The notes under the pieces: model-generated
Seen by the model: the letters and a program-made list of their open reading frames with translations, nothing else
Told to the model about the DNA's origin: nothing
Databases searched by the model: none
Made by a program: the position numbers and the translations under genes
Shown: positions 4,474-5,233 of the stretch, piece after piece
Layout of the letters: the number at the start of each line of letters is the position of its first letter
How positions within the stretch are numbered: position 1 is the stretch's first letter
Source of the DNA: Planctomycetaceae bacterium
GTDB lineage: Bacteria > Planctomycetota > Planctomycetia > Pirellulales > Pirellulaceae
Reading direction: 5' to 3'
Length of the DNA: 5,233 nt
NCBI GenBank assembly: GCA_007695205.1
Contig: REEF01000899.1
Location: 1 to 5,233, forward strand

Positions 4474-5115
4474 ATGAAAGTTCGACTTCGGGTTCTCCAC
4501 GGAAAACTGCAAGACAAGGAAGGCCACGGACGAGGCCTGGAGGTCGAAATCCCTGGGCCTCGATTCGTGATCGGCAGCGCCCGGGATTGTTCGATGTTCT
4601 GCAAAAGTCCGTCGGTCCGGCCCCATCATTGCGAAATCTCCCTCGATCAGCACGGCGTTGCGGTTCGGTCCCTGGACCCTGAATCCGAGACGTTGATCAA
4701 TGACCAGCGGCTGCAGCGTCAACAAAGGCTGCAGGACGGGGACCTGTTGCGGGTCGGGCGGCTGGAATTCGAGGTGCGGATCGAAGCTTCTGCTGCCGAG
4801 TTGAACGCGGCGGAGGACGAGGGGCCAGATCCGTTGCAGACCGAGCAGGAGCTGAGTGACATGTTGGTCGAAGCGGACGAGCAAGAACGCGAGTTTCGCC
4901 AGCAGCATCCCGAGCTGCGTGAGCTGCGTTTGGAGCCCACTGCGCCGAAAACCGAACCAAAGCAGCAGACGGACAACGAGACCGACGATAAGAAGAAGCG
5001 GAAGAAGAAACCTGGAAAGCTGCCCGAAAAACTGCGGGAACCACCCACCCAGCAGGCCGAAGATTCGAAGGAAGCGGCGGAGGAGGCGCTGCGACGCATG
5101 TTCCGCCCGTCCTAG
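4474..5115 (+). CDS. FHA-domain protein with degenerate phosphothreonine-binding site
   Basis: The 213-residue protein has an N-terminal forkhead-associated domain (about 1-104), recognised by FVIGSARDC (31-39), PHHCEISLD (50-58), TLINDQRL (73-80) and LQDGDLLRVGRLEFEV (86-101). FHA domains normally bind phosphothreonine peptides and act in Ser/Thr kinase signalling. Here the usual Arg after the first Gly is S35, the usual Ser before the conserved His is R49, and the Gly of the SxNGT turn is E72; N76 remains. An acidic, probably helical segment (about 105-155), a lysine cluster (K173-K179) and a tail KKPGKLP...AAEEALRRMF follow. I recall this layout as common in planctomycete FHA proteins. The start at 4474 is chosen because MKVRLRVLHGK is the family-like N-terminus and GAGG (4465-4468) lies 5 nt upstream. 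An in-frame ATG at 4258 would add 72 residues. A probable GYF_2-type gene follows after 89 nt. Confidence 0.88.
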   Translation: MKVRLRVLHGKLQDKEGHGRGLEVEIPGPRFVIGSARDCSMFCKSPSVRPHHCEISLDQHGVAVRSLDPESETLINDQRLQRQQRLQDGDLLRVGRLEFEVRIEASAAELNAAEDEGPDPLQTEQELSDMLVEADEQEREFRQQHPELRELRLEPTAPKTEPKQQTDNETDDKKKRKKKPGKLPEKLREPPTQQAEDSKEAAEEALRRMFRPS

Positions 5116-5204
5116 ATCCGAACTGGTTGTTTGTTGGTGCGGACGAGGTGTTTTGATCGAGCTACTGTTTGCTTCCTCATTGCAAGAAAGGACTGACGTT
5201 CACC

Positions 5205-5233
5205 ATGCCCAGTAAATGGTACTGTGATGTTCG
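5205..5233 (+). CDS. Start of a gene, possibly a GYF_2 (DUF4339) domain protein, cut by the window edge
   Basis: Nine codons from the ATG at 5205 read MPSKWYCDV and stay open to the window end. Planctomycete GYF_2/DUF4339 proteins often begin in this way, with a WY near the N-terminus that opens the domain, but nine residues are too few for a firm call. AAAGGA (5187-5192) lies 12 nt upstream, which is rather far for a ribosome binding site. The same orientation and the 89-nt gap after the FHA gene are compatible with co-transcription. No terminator or convincing promoter was found in the gap (5116-5204). Confidence 0.4.

Noticed and set aside
5152..5180. TTGATC as a -35 box for the gene at the right edge
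   Set aside because: The hexamer 17 nt downstream (CTCATT) matches the -10 consensus at only 2 of 6 positions.

Overview
The window looks like a piece of a planctomycete chromosome, most likely from the Pirellulaceae (Rhodopirellula-like). This is inferred from the moderately high G+C, the patchy use of Shine-Dalgarno sites, and three recognisable family styles: a transposase N-terminus beginning MSRPLRSETFDPNE, a small FHA protein beginning MKVRLRVLHGK and ending in a KKPGKLP...AAEEALRRMF tail, and a following gene beginning MPSKWYCDV. No rRNA, tRNA, CRISPR array or complete insertion sequence is visible.

Left edge (1-281). The first 14 codons of a leftward gene, probably a REP-associated (RAYT/IS200-like) transposase, are present with an excellent Shine-Dalgarno site and a near-consensus sigma-70 promoter. 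Directly upstream lie two copies of a 21-nt hairpin repeat, one perfect and one decayed. The -35 box overlaps the first base pairs of the decayed copy.

Middle (282-3478). A complete 6-phosphogluconolactonase gene (pgl) runs rightward and meets a leftward MazG-like nucleotide pyrophosphohydrolase. Their stop codons interlock in a single CTAG. Divergent from the MazG-like gene is a likely two-gene operon: an M20 (ArgE/DapE-type) zinc peptidase followed after 14 nt by a class I SAM-dependent methyltransferase.

Right part (3479-5233). A leftward gene for a short exported protein of unknown function is convergent with the methyltransferase. It is divergent from an FHA-domain gene, and a probable GYF_2-type (DUF4339) gene starts at the right edge. 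The 343-nt divergent region (4131-4473) holds four separate inverted repeats. One is a strong stem of 16 perfect pairs, extendable to 21 with a single bulged base. The FHA domain has lost the residues normally used to contact phosphothreonine.

Most genes here are ordinary housekeeping or conserved planctomycete genes. The parts that annotated genes do not explain are the transposase-linked hairpin repeats with their promoter overlap, and the hairpin cluster between the exported-protein gene and the FHA gene.
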